Shown here: positions 41,179 through 50,290 of the stretch, piece after piece
How positions within the stretch are numbered: position 1 is the first letter of the stretch
How the letters are laid out: the number at the start of each line of letters is the position of its first letter
NCBI RefSeq assembly: GCF_018638295.1
Contig: NZ_JABTTS010000026.1
Location: forward strand, 124,106-188,105
Direction: 5' to 3'
Length of the DNA stretch: 64,000 nt
Source: Streptomyces sp. CHD11
Lineage (GTDB): Bacteria; Actinomycetota; Actinomycetes; Streptomycetales; Streptomycetaceae
Notes under the pieces: model-generated
The model's database searches: none
Seen by the model: only the letters and a program-made list of their open reading frames with translations
What the model was told of the DNA's origin: nothing
Position numbers and translations under genes: made by a program

Positions 41179-43764
41179 TCACAGCCGCGGGTCGACCGGT
41201 TCCGACTCCAGTGCCAGGACGGCGAAGACCGGCTCGTGGACGCGCCAGAGGGGTTCGCCCTCGGCGAGGCGGTCCAGGGCTTCCAGGCCGAGCGCGTACT
41301 CGCGGACGGCGAGGGAGCGCTTGTGGTTGAGGAAGCGGCCGCGCAGCCGGGCCAGGTTCTCCGGGCGGGTGTACTCGGGCCCGTAGATGATCCGCAGGTA
41401 CTCGCGGCCCCGGCACTTGATGCCCGGCTGCACCAGGCGGCCCGAGGCGTCACGGACCACGGCGCCGGCCGGTTTGACGACCATGCCCTCTCCGCCGCGT
41501 CCGGTCATCTCCAGCCACCAGTCGACGCCGGCCCGCACCGACTCGGGGTCGGCCGTGTCGACGTGCAGACGCCGGGTGGTCCGGAGCAGGCCCGTCGCAT
41601 CGTGCTCGATCATGCGGTCGAGCAGGGCGAGCTGCCGGTCGTGGGGCAGGGCGGCGAGGCTGCGGCCCTGGACGGCGAGGATCTGGAACGGCGCCAGGTG
41701 AACACCGTCAAGACCGTCCGTGGTCCAGCAGTAGCGGCGGTAGGCGTCGGTGAACGCCGAGGCGGCGCGGGCGCGTTCGCGCTGGCGGGCCAGCAGCTCG
41801 CCCACCTCGACGCCCCGGGCCGCCGCGCCCTCCAGGGCGGCCAGGGCGCCCGGGAAGACCGCGCCGGAGGCGGCCCCGACGGCGGCGTACTGCGAGCGCA
41901 GCAGACCGGACGCCTTCAGGGACCACGGCATCAGTTCGGCGTCCAGCAGGATCCAGTCGCACGCGCCGGAGGCGCTGTCGGACGCAGCCAGTTCCTCCCA
42001 GAGGCCGGCCCCGGTGACGGCGGCGCGCAGCCGTCCGAGGATCTCCTCCGTGACGGACGCGTCGTCGAAGAAGGGGCGCCCGGTGCGGGTGTACAGCGAG
42101 CCGGTCACGCCGCCGTCGGCGCCGAAGCGCCCCGCGGCCACGTCCGCGTCCCGGCAGACCAGGGCGACCGCCCGCGAACCCATGTGCTTCTCCTCGCACA
42201 CCACCCGGCCGACGCCGTCCCGCTCGTACTGGGCGAAGGCCTCCACCGGGTGCTCCAGGTACCCGTCGAGGTGGGAGGTGGCGGTGGGTGCCATCGTCGG
42301 CGGGAGGTACGGCAGCAGGCGCGGGTCGATCGCGAAGCGGCTCATGACCTCGAGGGCCGCGGCCGCGTTGTCCTCGCGGACGGAGACCCGGCCGGCGTAC
42401 CGGGTCTCCACGGTCCGGCGTCCGTGCACGTCCGCCAGGTCCAGCGGGCGCCCCTCACGGCCGCCCGGCGCATCGGTGCGCAGCGGGCGGGCCGGCTCGT
42501 ACCAGACCCGCTCGGCCGGTACATCGACCAGTTCGCGCTCGGGCCAGCGCAGCGCGGTGAGTCTGCCGCCGAAGACCGCGCCGGTGTCCAGGCAGATGGT
42601 GTTGTTGAGCCAGGTGGCCTCCGGGACGGGGGTGTGCCCGTAGACGACGGCAGCCCGGCCGCGGTAGTCCTCGGCCCACGGGTAGCGCACCGGCAGGCCG
42701 AACTCGTCGGTCTCACCGGTGGTGTCGCCGTACAGGGCGTGGCTGCGGACCCGGCCGGAGGTGCGGCCGTGGTACTTCTCCGGCAGACCGGCGTGGCAGA
42801 CGACCAGTGCGCCCCCGTCGAGGACGTAGTGGCTGACGAGTCCGTCGATGAACTGCCGTACCTCGGCGCGGAACTCGTCGCTCTCCGCGTCCATCTGGGC
42901 GACGGTCGCGGCGAGTCCGTGGGTGTGCTGGACGGTGCGGCCGCGCAGGTGGCGGCCGAACTTGTTCTCGTGGTTCCCGGGCACGCAGAGGGCGTTGCCC
43001 GACCTCACCATGGACATCACGCGGCGCAGTACCGCGGGGCTGTCCGGGCCGCGGTCGACGAGGTCGCCGACGAAGACGGCGGTACGGCCCTCGGGGTGGA
43101 CCCCGTCGGTGTAGCCCAGCTTGCCGAGCAGGGACTCCAGTTCGGCGGAGCAGCCGTGGATGTCGCCGATGATGTCGAAGGGGCCGGTGAGGTGGGTGAG
43201 GTCGTTGTGCCGCTTCTCGGTGACGACGACCGCGTGCTCGGTCTCCTCCACGCCGCGCAGCACATGTACCTTGCGGAAGCCCTCGCGCTCCAGGTGGCGC
43301 AGGGAGCGGCGGAGTTCGCGGGTGTGGCGCTGGATGACCCGGCGCGGCATGTCCGCGCGGTCGGTGCGGCCCGCGTTGCGCTCGGCGCACACCTGCTCGG
43401 GCACGTCGAGCACGATGGCGATGGGCAGGACGTCGTGCTGCCTGGCGAGGTCGATCAGCTGACGGCGGGCGTCCTGCTGGACGCTGGTGGCGTCGACGAC
43501 GGTGCGGCGGCCTGCGGCGAGGCGCTTGCCGGCGATGTAGTGCAGCACGTCGAAGGCGTCGCGTGACGCGCTCTGGTCGTTCTCGTCGTCGGCGACCAGG
43601 CCGCGGCAGAAGTCGGAGGAGATGACCTCGGTGGGCTTGAAGTGGCGGCGGGCGAAGGTGGACTTGCCGGAGCCGGAGGCGCCGATCAGCACGACGAGGG
43701 AGAGGTCGGTGACCGGCAGGGTGCGGGCCCGACCGGGGGAGCCGGTGGTGTCGTCGGTGGTCAT
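41179..43764 (-). CDS. pnkp: Polynucleotide kinase-phosphatase/ligase of the Pnkp-Hen1 RNA repair system
   Basis: 861 residues with three enzymes in order. The 5'-kinase has P-loop LIGASGSGKSTF (28-36). The 2',3'-phosphatase of the metallophosphoesterase type has IIGDIHGC (about 199), VFVGDLVDRGPDS, VPGNHENK and VVYGHTP. The C-terminal adenylyltransferase/ligase half has nucleotidyl motif CEEKHMGSRA with the reactive Lys near 524. It heals and seals broken tRNA/RNA ends together with Hen1. The length matches the family. Its ATG overlaps the hen1 stop (ATGA), so the two are co-translated. Confidence 0.96.
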   Translation of the reverse strand: MTTDDTTGSPGRARTLPVTDLSLVVLIGASGSGKSTFARRHFKPTEVISSDFCRGLVADDENDQSASRDAFDVLHYIAGKRLAAGRRTVVDATSVQQDARRQLIDLARQHDVLPIAIVLDVPEQVCAERNAGRTDRADMPRRVIQRHTRELRRSLRHLEREGFRKVHVLRGVEETEHAVVVTEKRHNDLTHLTGPFDIIGDIHGCSAELESLLGKLGYTDGVHPEGRTAVFVGDLVDRGPDSPAVLRRVMSMVRSGNALCVPGNHENKFGRHLRGRTVQHTHGLAATVAQMDAESDEFRAEVRQFIDGLVSHYVLDGGALVVCHAGLPEKYHGRTSGRVRSHALYGDTTGETDEFGLPVRYPWAEDYRGRAAVVYGHTPVPEATWLNNTICLDTGAVFGGRLTALRWPERELVDVPAERVWYEPARPLRTDAPGGREGRPLDLADVHGRRTVETRYAGRVSVREDNAAAALEVMSRFAIDPRLLPYLPPTMAPTATSHLDGYLEHPVEAFAQYERDGVGRVVCEEKHMGSRAVALVCRDADVAAGRFGADGGVTGSLYTRTGRPFFDDASVTEEILGRLRAAVTGAGLWEELAASDSASGACDWILLDAELMPWSLKASGLLRSQYAAVGAASGAVFPGALAALEGAAARGVEVGELLARQRERARAASAFTDAYRRYCWTTDGLDGVHLAPFQILAVQGRSLAALPHDRQLALLDRMIEHDATGLLRTTRRLHVDTADPESVRAGVDWWLEMTGRGGEGMVVKPAGAVVRDASGRLVQPGIKCRGREYLRIIYGPEYTRPENLARLRGRFLNHKRSLAVREYALGLEALDRLAEGEPLWRVHEPVFAVLALESEPVDPRL

Positions 43765-45224
43765 GCGGCCTTGGCCTCCTTCGGGGTCCCGGCCTGGAAC
43801 ACGGCCATCTGCGTGGGCGGCCCGACCTCGGGATCGTCGGGCCCGACGGGCTCGAACGCGACGCCGTACCCGTAGCGTCCGGCCACCTGCTCCGCCCAGG
43901 AGCGGAACTCCTCACGGGTCCACTCGAAGCGGTGGTCGCCGTGCCGGACATGACCGGCCGGCAGGCTCGCCCAGCGCACGTTGTACTCGACGTTGGGGGT
44001 GGTCACCAGCACCGTGCGGGGGCGGGCGGCGCCGAACACCGCGTACTCCAGGGCGGGCAGCCGGGGCAGGTCGAGGTGCTCGATCACCTCGCTGAGCACG
44101 GCGGCGTCGTAGCCCCGCAGCCTCTTGTCGGTGTAGGCGAGGGAACCCTGGAGGAGGTTCACGCGCGCGGACTGCCGCTCCCCCATGCGGTCCAGCTTCA
44201 GCCGCCGGGAGGCGATGGTGAGCGCCCGCATCGACACGTCGACGCCGACGATCTCGGTGAACGCCGGGTCCTTGAGGAGCTGCTGCACCAGTTGCCCCTG
44301 GCCGCAGCCGAGGTCGAGCACCCGGGCGGCACCGGCGGCGCGGAGCGCGGCGAGGATCGACTCGCGGCGCCGCACGGCGAGGGGCGTCGGCTTCTCCTCC
44401 TGCTCGGTCTCCGCCCCGACGGCGTTGTCGACGTCCTCGACGGCGGTGTCGTCCGTCTCGGCCAGCCTGACCAGCTCCAGGCGTTCCGTCGCCTGCCGGG
44501 CGAGTGACCAGCGGCGGGAGAGGTAGCGGCTGGTGATCAGCCGCTGTTCCGGGTGTCCGGGCAGCCAGCCCTCGCCGGCCCGCAGCAGTTTGTCGACCTC
44601 GTCGGAGGAGACCCAGTAGTGCTTGGCGTCGTCGAGGACGGGGAGCAGTACGTAGAGGTGGCGCAGTGCCTCGGCGAGGGTGAGCGTGTCCGCGTCCAGG
44701 ACCAGGCGTAGGTAACGGGAGTCGCCCCACTGCGGGAACTCGCTGTCCAGCGGCACGGGCTCGGCGGTGACCGTCCAGCCGAGCGGCTCGAAGAGCCCGC
44801 GGACGAGTCCGGGGCCGCCACGCGCGGGCAGCGCGGGCACCTCGATGTGCAGCGGCCGCGGCTGGGCCGGGAGCTGCGGGCGGGCGGTGCACACACCGCG
44901 CATCGCGCTGGAGAAGACGGCGCTCAGCGCGACGGCGAGCAGTGAGGAGGCCGCGTAGGGGCGGTCGTTGACGTACTGCGCGAGGGCGGCGTCGGGTGCG
45001 CCGCCGCGCCCCTTGCCCTTGCCGCGCCGGACCAGTGCCACCGCGTCCACCTCCAGCAGCAGCGCCGCCGTGCAGCGCTCGGCGTCCGCCTCGGGATAGA
45101 GGACGTGTGCCGTGCCGTAGGAGGTGGAGAACGCCTGCGCCTTGTCGGGATGCTTGTGCAACAGGAAGCCGAGGTCGGTCGCGGGTTGTCCGGCGGAGCC
45201 GGTGGTACTGATCGTCAGGAACAC
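43761..45224 (-). CDS. hen1: 3'-terminal RNA ribose 2'-O-methyltransferase Hen1
   Basis: 487 residues from GTG 45224 (GAGGTG upstream), giving the family N-terminus FLTISTTGSAGQPATDLGFLLHKHPDK; an ATG 28 codons earlier adds an unconserved extension. The N-terminal half is the bacterial Hen1-specific domain that activates Pnkp ligation. The C-terminal half is a SAM methyltransferase (RVLDLGCGQGQLVQQLL, about 303) with metal ligands in LSEVIEHLDLPRL and GDHRFEW. It methylates the 3'-end 2'-OH at a break before Pnkp ligates it, so the mended RNA resists recleavage by the same ribotoxin. Confidence 0.96.
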   Translation of the reverse strand: MFLTISTTGSAGQPATDLGFLLHKHPDKAQAFSTSYGTAHVLYPEADAERCTAALLLEVDAVALVRRGKGKGRGGAPDAALAQYVNDRPYAASSLLAVALSAVFSSAMRGVCTARPQLPAQPRPLHIEVPALPARGGPGLVRGLFEPLGWTVTAEPVPLDSEFPQWGDSRYLRLVLDADTLTLAEALRHLYVLLPVLDDAKHYWVSSDEVDKLLRAGEGWLPGHPEQRLITSRYLSRRWSLARQATERLELVRLAETDDTAVEDVDNAVGAETEQEEKPTPLAVRRRESILAALRAAGAARVLDLGCGQGQLVQQLLKDPAFTEIVGVDVSMRALTIASRRLKLDRMGERQSARVNLLQGSLAYTDKRLRGYDAAVLSEVIEHLDLPRLPALEYAVFGAARPRTVLVTTPNVEYNVRWASLPAGHVRHGDHRFEWTREEFRSWAEQVAGRYGYGVAFEPVGPDDPEVGPPTQMAVFQAGTPKEAKAA

Positions 45225-45345
45225 GGTGGTTACACCTCGAAACACCTTCTGAGCTGCGTACACACCGGGACTCCGGCGCGTCCGATCAACGTACAGGGAA
45301 GGGGTCACGAGGTCGCACGGAATTTCGGCGCCACGGAGTGCGAGG

Positions 45346-45371
45346 GGACCGCCCCCGGCTGGAGGCGGTCC
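45346..45371 (-). terminator. Hairpin between the hen1 promoter region and the LLM gene
   Basis: GGACCGCC (45346-45353) pairs exactly with 45364-45371. It lies 19 bp beyond the LLM oxidoreductase stop (45390, minus strand) and 120 bp upstream of hen1, so it probably ends the LLM transcript and insulates hen1-pnkp. Confidence 0.55.
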
Positions 45372-45389
45372 GGCTCGCCGTGCGCGCCC

Positions 45390-46313
45390 CTACGGCAGCT
45401 GGGACTGCACCTGGGAGGAGATCAGCTCCAGGTGGTCCAGGTCGGAGAGGTCGAGGAACTGGAGGTAGATGCGCCGGGAGCCGGTCCCGGCGTAGCGGCC
45501 GATCTTCTCGACGACCTCGGCCGGGGAGCCCGCCAGGCCGTTGGCCTTGAGCTCGTCGACCTCACGGCCGATCGCGGCGGCACGGCGGGCGACCTCCCGG
45601 TCGTCCTTGCCGACGCAGACGACGAGGGCGTTGGAGTAGACGAGGTCGCCCGGGTCGCGGCCGGCCTCCCGGGCGGCGTCGCGTACCCGGCCGAACTGGC
45701 GGGCCGTGTCCTCGACGGAGGCGAAGGGCATGTTGAACTCGTCCGCGTACCGGGCCGCGAGGCGCGGGGTGCGGGTCGCGCCGTGGCCGCCGATGAGCAC
45801 CGGCACCTTGGCCTGGACGGGCTTGGGGAGCGCGGGCGAGTCGGTGAGGTCGTAGTGGGTGCCGTGGTGGTCGAAGGTCCGGCCGGGCTCGGTGGCCCAC
45901 AGTCCGGTGACGATCTCCAGCTGCTCCTCGAGGCGGGCGAACCTCTCCTTCGGGAAGGGGATGCCGTACGCCTTGTGCTCCTCCTCGAACCAGCCTGCTC
46001 CCAGGCCGAGTTCGATGCGGCCACCGGACATCTGGTCGACCTGGGCGACCTGGATGGCGAGCACGCCGGGGAGGCGGAAGGTGCCGGCGGTCATCAGTGT
46101 GCCGAGCCGGATGCGCCGGGTCTCGCGGGCGAGTCCCGCGAGGGTGATCCAGGCGTCGGTGGGGCCGGGCAGGCCGTCGCCGGAGCCCATGCCGAGGTAG
46201 TGGTCGGAGCGGAAGAAGGCGTCGAAGCCGAGGTCCTCGGTGGCCTTGGCGACGGTGAGCAAGGTGTCGTAGGTGGCCCCCTGCTGGGGCTCGGTGAAGA
46301 TACGGAGATCCAT
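45390..46313 (-). CDS. LLM-class F420-dependent oxidoreductase
   Basis: 307 residues from ATG 46313, where the family N-terminus MDLRIFTEPQQGATYDTLL begins. Luciferase-like TIM-barrel signatures are FDAFFRSDHYLGM, RIRLGTLMTAGTFRLPGVLAIQVAQVDQMSGGRIELGLGAGWFEEEH and VPVLIGGHGATRTPRLAARYADEFNM. Actinobacterial members of this branch use F420 rather than FMN. The substrate is unknown. The gene is monocistronic. The 300 bp between it and the DUF6099 gene (46314-46613) show no further gene. Confidence 0.88.
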   Translation of the reverse strand: MDLRIFTEPQQGATYDTLLTVAKATEDLGFDAFFRSDHYLGMGSGDGLPGPTDAWITLAGLARETRRIRLGTLMTAGTFRLPGVLAIQVAQVDQMSGGRIELGLGAGWFEEEHKAYGIPFPKERFARLEEQLEIVTGLWATEPGRTFDHHGTHYDLTDSPALPKPVQAKVPVLIGGHGATRTPRLAARYADEFNMPFASVEDTARQFGRVRDAAREAGRDPGDLVYSNALVVCVGKDDREVARRAAAIGREVDELKANGLAGSPAEVVEKIGRYAGTGSRRIYLQFLDLSDLDHLELISSQVQSQLP

Positions 46314-46613
46314 ATCTCCATCCTGCACGCCCGCACGCTCACGGGCGTGGACGGCCACGGCCGACCGTACGGCGTGCCCCGGCGCGGCCACGGTCGGATG
46401 AAGCCGGGCGGAGGACGGTGACGCGGTACGTCAGGGCAGCCGGCGACCGGCACGGTGAAGATCGCCGGCTCGGGCGGAGCCGGAACGGCCGGCACCCTTG
46501 CCGGGGGTGTGCGCCGGGGCGTCGTCGTGCCGGTTCCCGGGTCCTGCCGCGTCGCCGGGCAGACGGAAGCGCGGCGACGGCGTCGCGCCGGACGGTGCGG
46601 AAGGCCGTGGTGC

Positions 46614-47084
46614 TCAGCCGGCCTCCCGCACCGGTAACGCCTCTTCCCGGTCCGCCAGCCTGCGGAGCATCTCCAGCACCCGGTCCCGGGACTCGTCCGC
46701 CGCGTCGATGACCTCCATGCACTGCCAGTACATCGCCTCGTCGTTCACGGAGCAGGCGATGCCCACCAGGGCGATACCGACCTCGCCGAGCAGACCGCCG
46801 AGGCACATCAGACACTGCCGGGCCTCGCCCACTTCGGTGAGCTGGGCCGCGCGCGGTTCTCCCGGACCGAACCCCGGGGTGCTCAGCACGCCGCAGCCGC
46901 GACCGGCCAGCTCGGTCAGCCCCAGGGCCTCGCCGCGCAGTTCGGGCGGGCCGACCACCGCCAGCCTGCCGCCTATCGCCTGTGCCAGGGCCTGCGCCTG
47001 CCACACCTCGGTCAGCAGATCCGGCACGCCGCCGGCCGCGGCCAGTGCCCTTCTGCTCGTCACGATGAGCCGCACAGCGTCCAT
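46614..47084 (-). CDS. DUF6099-type conserved streptomycete protein
   Basis: 156 residues from ATG 47084. The pattern MDAVRLIVTSRRALAAAGGVPDLLTEVWQAQALAQAIGGRLAV...ELRGEALGL...GRGCGVLSTPGFG...GGLLGEVGIALVGIAC...YWQCMEVIDAADESRDRVLEML matches the DUF6099 family. It is mostly helical, with no signal peptide. Function is unknown. A minus-strand promoter, TTGTCT (47170-47175) and TAGTGT (47145-47150) with a 19-bp spacer, lies 60 bp upstream. Confidence 0.8.
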   Translation of the reverse strand: MDAVRLIVTSRRALAAAGGVPDLLTEVWQAQALAQAIGGRLAVVGPPELRGEALGLTELAGRGCGVLSTPGFGPGEPRAAQLTEVGEARQCLMCLGGLLGEVGIALVGIACSVNDEAMYWQCMEVIDAADESRDRVLEMLRRLADREEALPVREAG

Positions 47085-47144
47085 GCGCTGCCCCCGTCTG
47101 TCCGACGCGCTGCCCACGCGTCCGCATCCGTCGAACTCCCTTGT

Positions 47145-47175
47145 ACACTACCCAGAGTGAGGGAGCGTGAGACAA
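47145..47175 (-). promoter_or_regulatory. Promoter of the DUF6099 gene
   Basis: The -35 TTGTCT (complement of 47170-47175), a 19-bp spacer and the -10 TAGTGT (complement of 47145-47150) are followed by an about 55-nt leader to the ATG at 47084. The region is AT-rich for this genome. Confidence 0.5.
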
Positions 47176-47273
47176 AAAGCCAGAGGAAGACCGAAATCTG
47201 TGGACACAAATTCGAGCAAGCCCGCATCATCGTATACGGAGAGTGACAACGGAGTTGACGGGTTCCCCCTTCT

Positions 47274-47645
47274 CTACGTGTGGGACGACCGCTGCCTTCC
47301 GGCCGGGAACCTGTGCTCGTTCCGGTCGATCTTCGCGGCGAGAGCGGACAGCGGGTCGACGCCGAGGACCTCGCAGAGCTGAAGAAGATAGGCGAGGACG
47401 TCGGCGACCTCGTCGGTGACCCGGTGCGCGCGGTCGGGGTCGTCCATGACGCGGGCGGACTCCTCGGGCGTCAGCCACTGGAAGATCTCCTGGAGTTCGG
47501 AGGCCTCCACACTGAGTGCGGCCACGAGGTTCTTCGGTGTGTGGTAGGGCTGCCAGCCGCGAGCGGCGGCGAACTCGGCCAGGCGGCGCTGGAGTCGGGC
47601 GAGGTCGAGGGACTCGCGCTTGGTGTCGTCGTACGGATCAGTCAC
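47274..47645 (-). CDS. MazG-like nucleotide pyrophosphohydrolase
   Basis: 123 residues. The all-alpha NTP-PPase signature is LVAALSVEASELQEIFQWL (ExxE) and RVTDEVADVLAYLLQLCEVLGVD (ExxD), followed by a KIDRNEHRFP ending as in MazG-like/RS21-C6 house-cleaning enzymes. It would hydrolyse non-canonical or excess (d)NTPs to the monophosphate. The start ATG overlaps the end of the upstream AAA protein gene by 8 bp, so the two are probably co-translated. Confidence 0.9.
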   Translation of the reverse strand: MTDPYDDTKRESLDLARLQRRLAEFAAARGWQPYHTPKNLVAALSVEASELQEIFQWLTPEESARVMDDPDRAHRVTDEVADVLAYLLQLCEVLGVDPLSALAAKIDRNEHRFPAGRQRSSHT

Positions 47646-49053
47646 GGTCCAGGTGTACCACTGTCGCGCCGGTCACTCCGTCGGCCCATGAGGCGTCGCT
47701 CACCGTTCCGGCCAGGCGGATGTGTCCGCGCTCGCACATCCGCGCCGCCAGGCCCAGCAGATGCGCCCGCTGTCCGGGGTCGAGGTCCCGGTCCAGGCCG
47801 TCGGCGAGGACGGTGAGGGTGCGGAGCGCGGCGGGTACCTCGCCGGGTACGTCGGTCTCCAGGACCCCGGGGCCGGTGAGCAGCACCAGCGCGAGGGCGA
47901 TGTACCTCAGTTCGCCGTCGCCGAGCCGTCGCAGCTCGCTGCGGGTGCCGTCGCCCCGGTCGAGCAGGGCACGGACCAGCCGTCCGGCGTCGTACGGCTC
48001 GGCGCGCAGGTCGGTGACGGGACCGGCGCAGCCGGCGCGTACCGCCTCCACCAGGAGCGCGTGCCGGCGTCCGCACTCGGCGCGGGTGCGCCACAGGACG
48101 TCGGCGAGGTTGTCGCAGCCGCCGAGCAGCCGGCCCGGCCCGGCCGGTACGGGGCGGCGCATCCGGTCGGGGCGGGGGTCGCAGGGGAAGACCGAGCGCA
48201 GGGCGACCACCATCTGCTCGGCGGCGGCGAGCACCCTGCGCTGCCCGGGTGTCTTGCCGGCGACGCGCAGCGGCAGCAGTGCGGTGCCGAGCCGGTCATC
48301 GGGCAGCGGGGCGCGGGTCACCGGTGAGGTGCCGGCCGTGTACCAGGCGGCCTGTACGGTGCGGCGGCCCGGATCGCGCAGGGCGGTCTCCAGCAGCACC
48401 TGCCCGTCCGCCGTCAGCCGCTCCCCCACGATGCGCAGTCCGGGTTCGGCCTGCACGGCGATCTCCAGCCGCACCGGCCCCTCGGGTCCGTCGGCCGTGC
48501 AGCCGATACGGAAACCGCGGCGGTGCTGGGCGTCGGCGCGGGCCCGTTCCGGCACGCAGGCGCCGGGCTCCGGGAAGGCCTCGCCCAGCTCGGCCCCGCC
48601 GCCGAGCCGGGCGAGCGCCTCGTACGCCCGCAGCGCGCTGGTCTTGCCGCTCCCGCTGGGCCCGGCGATCAGCGTGAGCGCTCCGAAGGGCAGCGTGACG
48701 CCGCGGTGCCCGGCGAACGCCGACAGCAGCAGCTCGGTGACCCGCGGCAGAGCGGGGCGACGGCCCGCCCCGCCGGTCGGCGCCCCGGGCCGGGGTCCCG
48801 GGCCACCCACGCTCCGGCCGGCCCCGGACCCCGACCCGGGCACGGGCACGGGCGGGGCGGGAGCAGGGGTCGGCGTGGCGGCAGACGACGAGGCCGAGGT
48901 CGGAGCCGGGCCCGGGGCCAGGGCCGGGGAAGGCACCGATTCCGTCGGGATCGGCGGCTGGGGCGCGGACGGGACGGTCGGCAGTGGGGCTGCGGTGTGA
49001 GGTGAGGCTTCGTGGGGGGAGGGTGTGCTCGGGCGGGGCCGGTGCGGGGTCAT
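47638..49053 (-). CDS. AAA/ABC-type ATPase with Pro-rich N-terminal tail
   Basis: 471 residues from ATG 49053. The first about 110 residues are Pro/Ala/Ser-rich and disordered. The ATPase core begins with LLLSAFAGHRGVTLPFGALTLIAGPSGSGKTSALRAYEALARLG (SMC/RecF-like AAA_15/21 start with Walker A). It later shows an ABC-like signature (ELRRLGDGELRYIALALVLLTG) and a modified Walker B region (LRTLTVLADGLDRDLDPGQRAHLLGLAARMC). Proteins of this architecture occur as stand-alone OLD/RecF-like ATPases. The function is unknown, and coupling to a MazG-like gene hints at nucleotide or DNA metabolism. Confidence 0.75.
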   Translation of the reverse strand: MTPHRPRPSTPSPHEASPHTAAPLPTVPSAPQPPIPTESVPSPALAPGPAPTSASSSAATPTPAPAPPVPVPGSGSGAGRSVGGPGPRPGAPTGGAGRRPALPRVTELLLSAFAGHRGVTLPFGALTLIAGPSGSGKTSALRAYEALARLGGGAELGEAFPEPGACVPERARADAQHRRGFRIGCTADGPEGPVRLEIAVQAEPGLRIVGERLTADGQVLLETALRDPGRRTVQAAWYTAGTSPVTRAPLPDDRLGTALLPLRVAGKTPGQRRVLAAAEQMVVALRSVFPCDPRPDRMRRPVPAGPGRLLGGCDNLADVLWRTRAECGRRHALLVEAVRAGCAGPVTDLRAEPYDAGRLVRALLDRGDGTRSELRRLGDGELRYIALALVLLTGPGVLETDVPGEVPAALRTLTVLADGLDRDLDPGQRAHLLGLAARMCERGHIRLAGTVSDASWADGVTGATVVHLDRD

Positions 49054-49224
49054 GTGCGGGACGGTAGGGGATGCGGTGTGGGGCGAACCGTTCCGCTGGG
49101 TGGGCCTTCCTACGATCGGGCGGCGCGGGCGCCGTGGCCGCTCGCGCCCCCGGCGCCGTATGCGCCCCCCAGGCCGGGCCCTGCGTATCCCCGCCCCCCG
49201 GCCCCGGTGCACCCGCCGGACCGG

Positions 49225-49620
49225 TCAGACGCCGGGAACGCCCATCCCCTCCATCAGGCCCGTGACCTCCGTGCCGGACGGGGTCAGCAGGAAGACGTTG
49301 CGGTCCACCCGGTGCATCCCGCTGGCCAGGCCGAAGACGACGCCCGTGCTGAAGTCCAGGACGCGTTTGGCGACATCGGGTTCCGCGCTGGTCAGATCGA
49401 GCAGCACCGGTATCCCGGACATCAGGGTCTCGGCGACGTCGCGGGCGTCCGCGAACACGTTGACGCGCAGGACGACGAAGCGGCGCCGCGCCTCCGTCTC
49501 AGCCTCGGGCAGGGCGCGATGGCCCACCGCGGACGGCCACGCGTCGCGGCCCCTGAGCGGAACGACCTGGGCGAGCCCCTCCCACTGTTCGTCGGTGACA
49601 TCGTGGCTGCTCACCGGCAT
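49225..49620 (-). CDS. SepF-like cell-division protein
   Basis: 131 residues from ATG 49620, preceded by AGGGGA. The C-terminal SepF core is clear: RRFVVLRVNVFADARDVAETLMSGIPVLLDLTSAEPDVAKRVLDFSTGVVFGLASGMHRVDRNVFLLTP. The amphipathic N-terminal membrane helix and long linker of true SepF are missing. Streptomyces carry such SepF paralogues (Sfl type) besides sepF in the division cluster, and no ftsZ or division gene is nearby. It likely modulates FtsZ or septum placement. An in-frame TTG at 49659 is the alternative start. Confidence 0.82.
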   Translation of the reverse strand: MPVSSHDVTDEQWEGLAQVVPLRGRDAWPSAVGHRALPEAETEARRRFVVLRVNVFADARDVAETLMSGIPVLLDLTSAEPDVAKRVLDFSTGVVFGLASGMHRVDRNVFLLTPSGTEVTGLMEGMGVPGV

Positions 49621-49934
49621 GCTCCGTCCCCTGTCGCGCTGGCTGTCTGCATCGGCCAATTCTTACTCATGGTCACCTGTTCGGCCCAATAGCGACACGG
49701 TCCGCCATCGCACCGCGTGCATCATGCACGCTCGCCGGGCAGCACGCTCTTCCCCGACCCGCGCCCCGAGCACCCATCGGGTACCCGGTGCGCGGTGGTC
49801 GAGGCCGGGCTGTTCTCCCCGGCCCGACCCGGCGCCCGCGTCCGACTCCCGGGCGGGACTTCCGCGTCGCCCCGGGTCGATCGGGCGGGTTGCACGGGCG
49901 TACGGCTGGTGAGGTGGACGGTGTGGTGGGGCCG

Positions 49935-50290
49935 GTGCGTGCCTTCGAGACGCGGGAGGACTGGGAGACGTGGCTGAAGGAGCATCACGAGGACACGGCG
50001 GGGTCTGGCTGAGGATTCCTCGCAAGAGCTCCGGGGACCGCCGGGATCGGCTACCCCGCCGCACTGGGTTCGGCGGTCAACCGGAAGCAGGCTCTCGACC
50101 TGACCCAACAGGGGCGCATGCTGCCGCCGGGTCTGCGGGAGGTGGAGAGGGCGCGGGCGGACGGCCACGGGGAGGCGGCGTACGCGAGCCAGAGCAGGGC
50201 GACCGTCCCCGGCGATCCGCGGGCCGCGCTGGACGCGGCGCCCGGCGCCCGTGACTTCTTCGACACCCTCGGCATCCGTGATCCGCGCCT
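49935..50290 (+). pseudogene. Decayed YdeI/OmpD-associated (bacteriocin-protection-like) gene
   Basis: Three in-order fragments in different frames resemble YdeI family proteins. VRAFETREDWETWLKEHHEDTAG (49935-50003) is followed, after loss of one G in a G-run at about 50000-50004, by VWLRIPRKSSG (to about 50035). Then, in another frame, comes YPAALGSAVNRKQALDLTQQ and GRMLPPGLREVERARADG...VPGDPRAALDAAPGARDFFDTL (to about 50267). The central GWIDGQ...FTPRR segment of about 40 residues is missing at PAALG/SAVNRK, and the C-terminus is lost. Family members number about 190 residues. It is a clear relic with no intact product. Confidence 0.8.

Noticed and set aside
29518..45224. Radical SAM (FxsB-like) or TIR-like FxsC gene in the FxSxx region
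   Set aside because: Searched both strands for CxxxCxxC and SPASM-type cysteine clusters and found none in a plausible gene.
47167..47382. 71-codon plus-strand frame opposite the MazG-like gene
   Set aside because: Overlaps a clear gene antisense and has no family resemblance.
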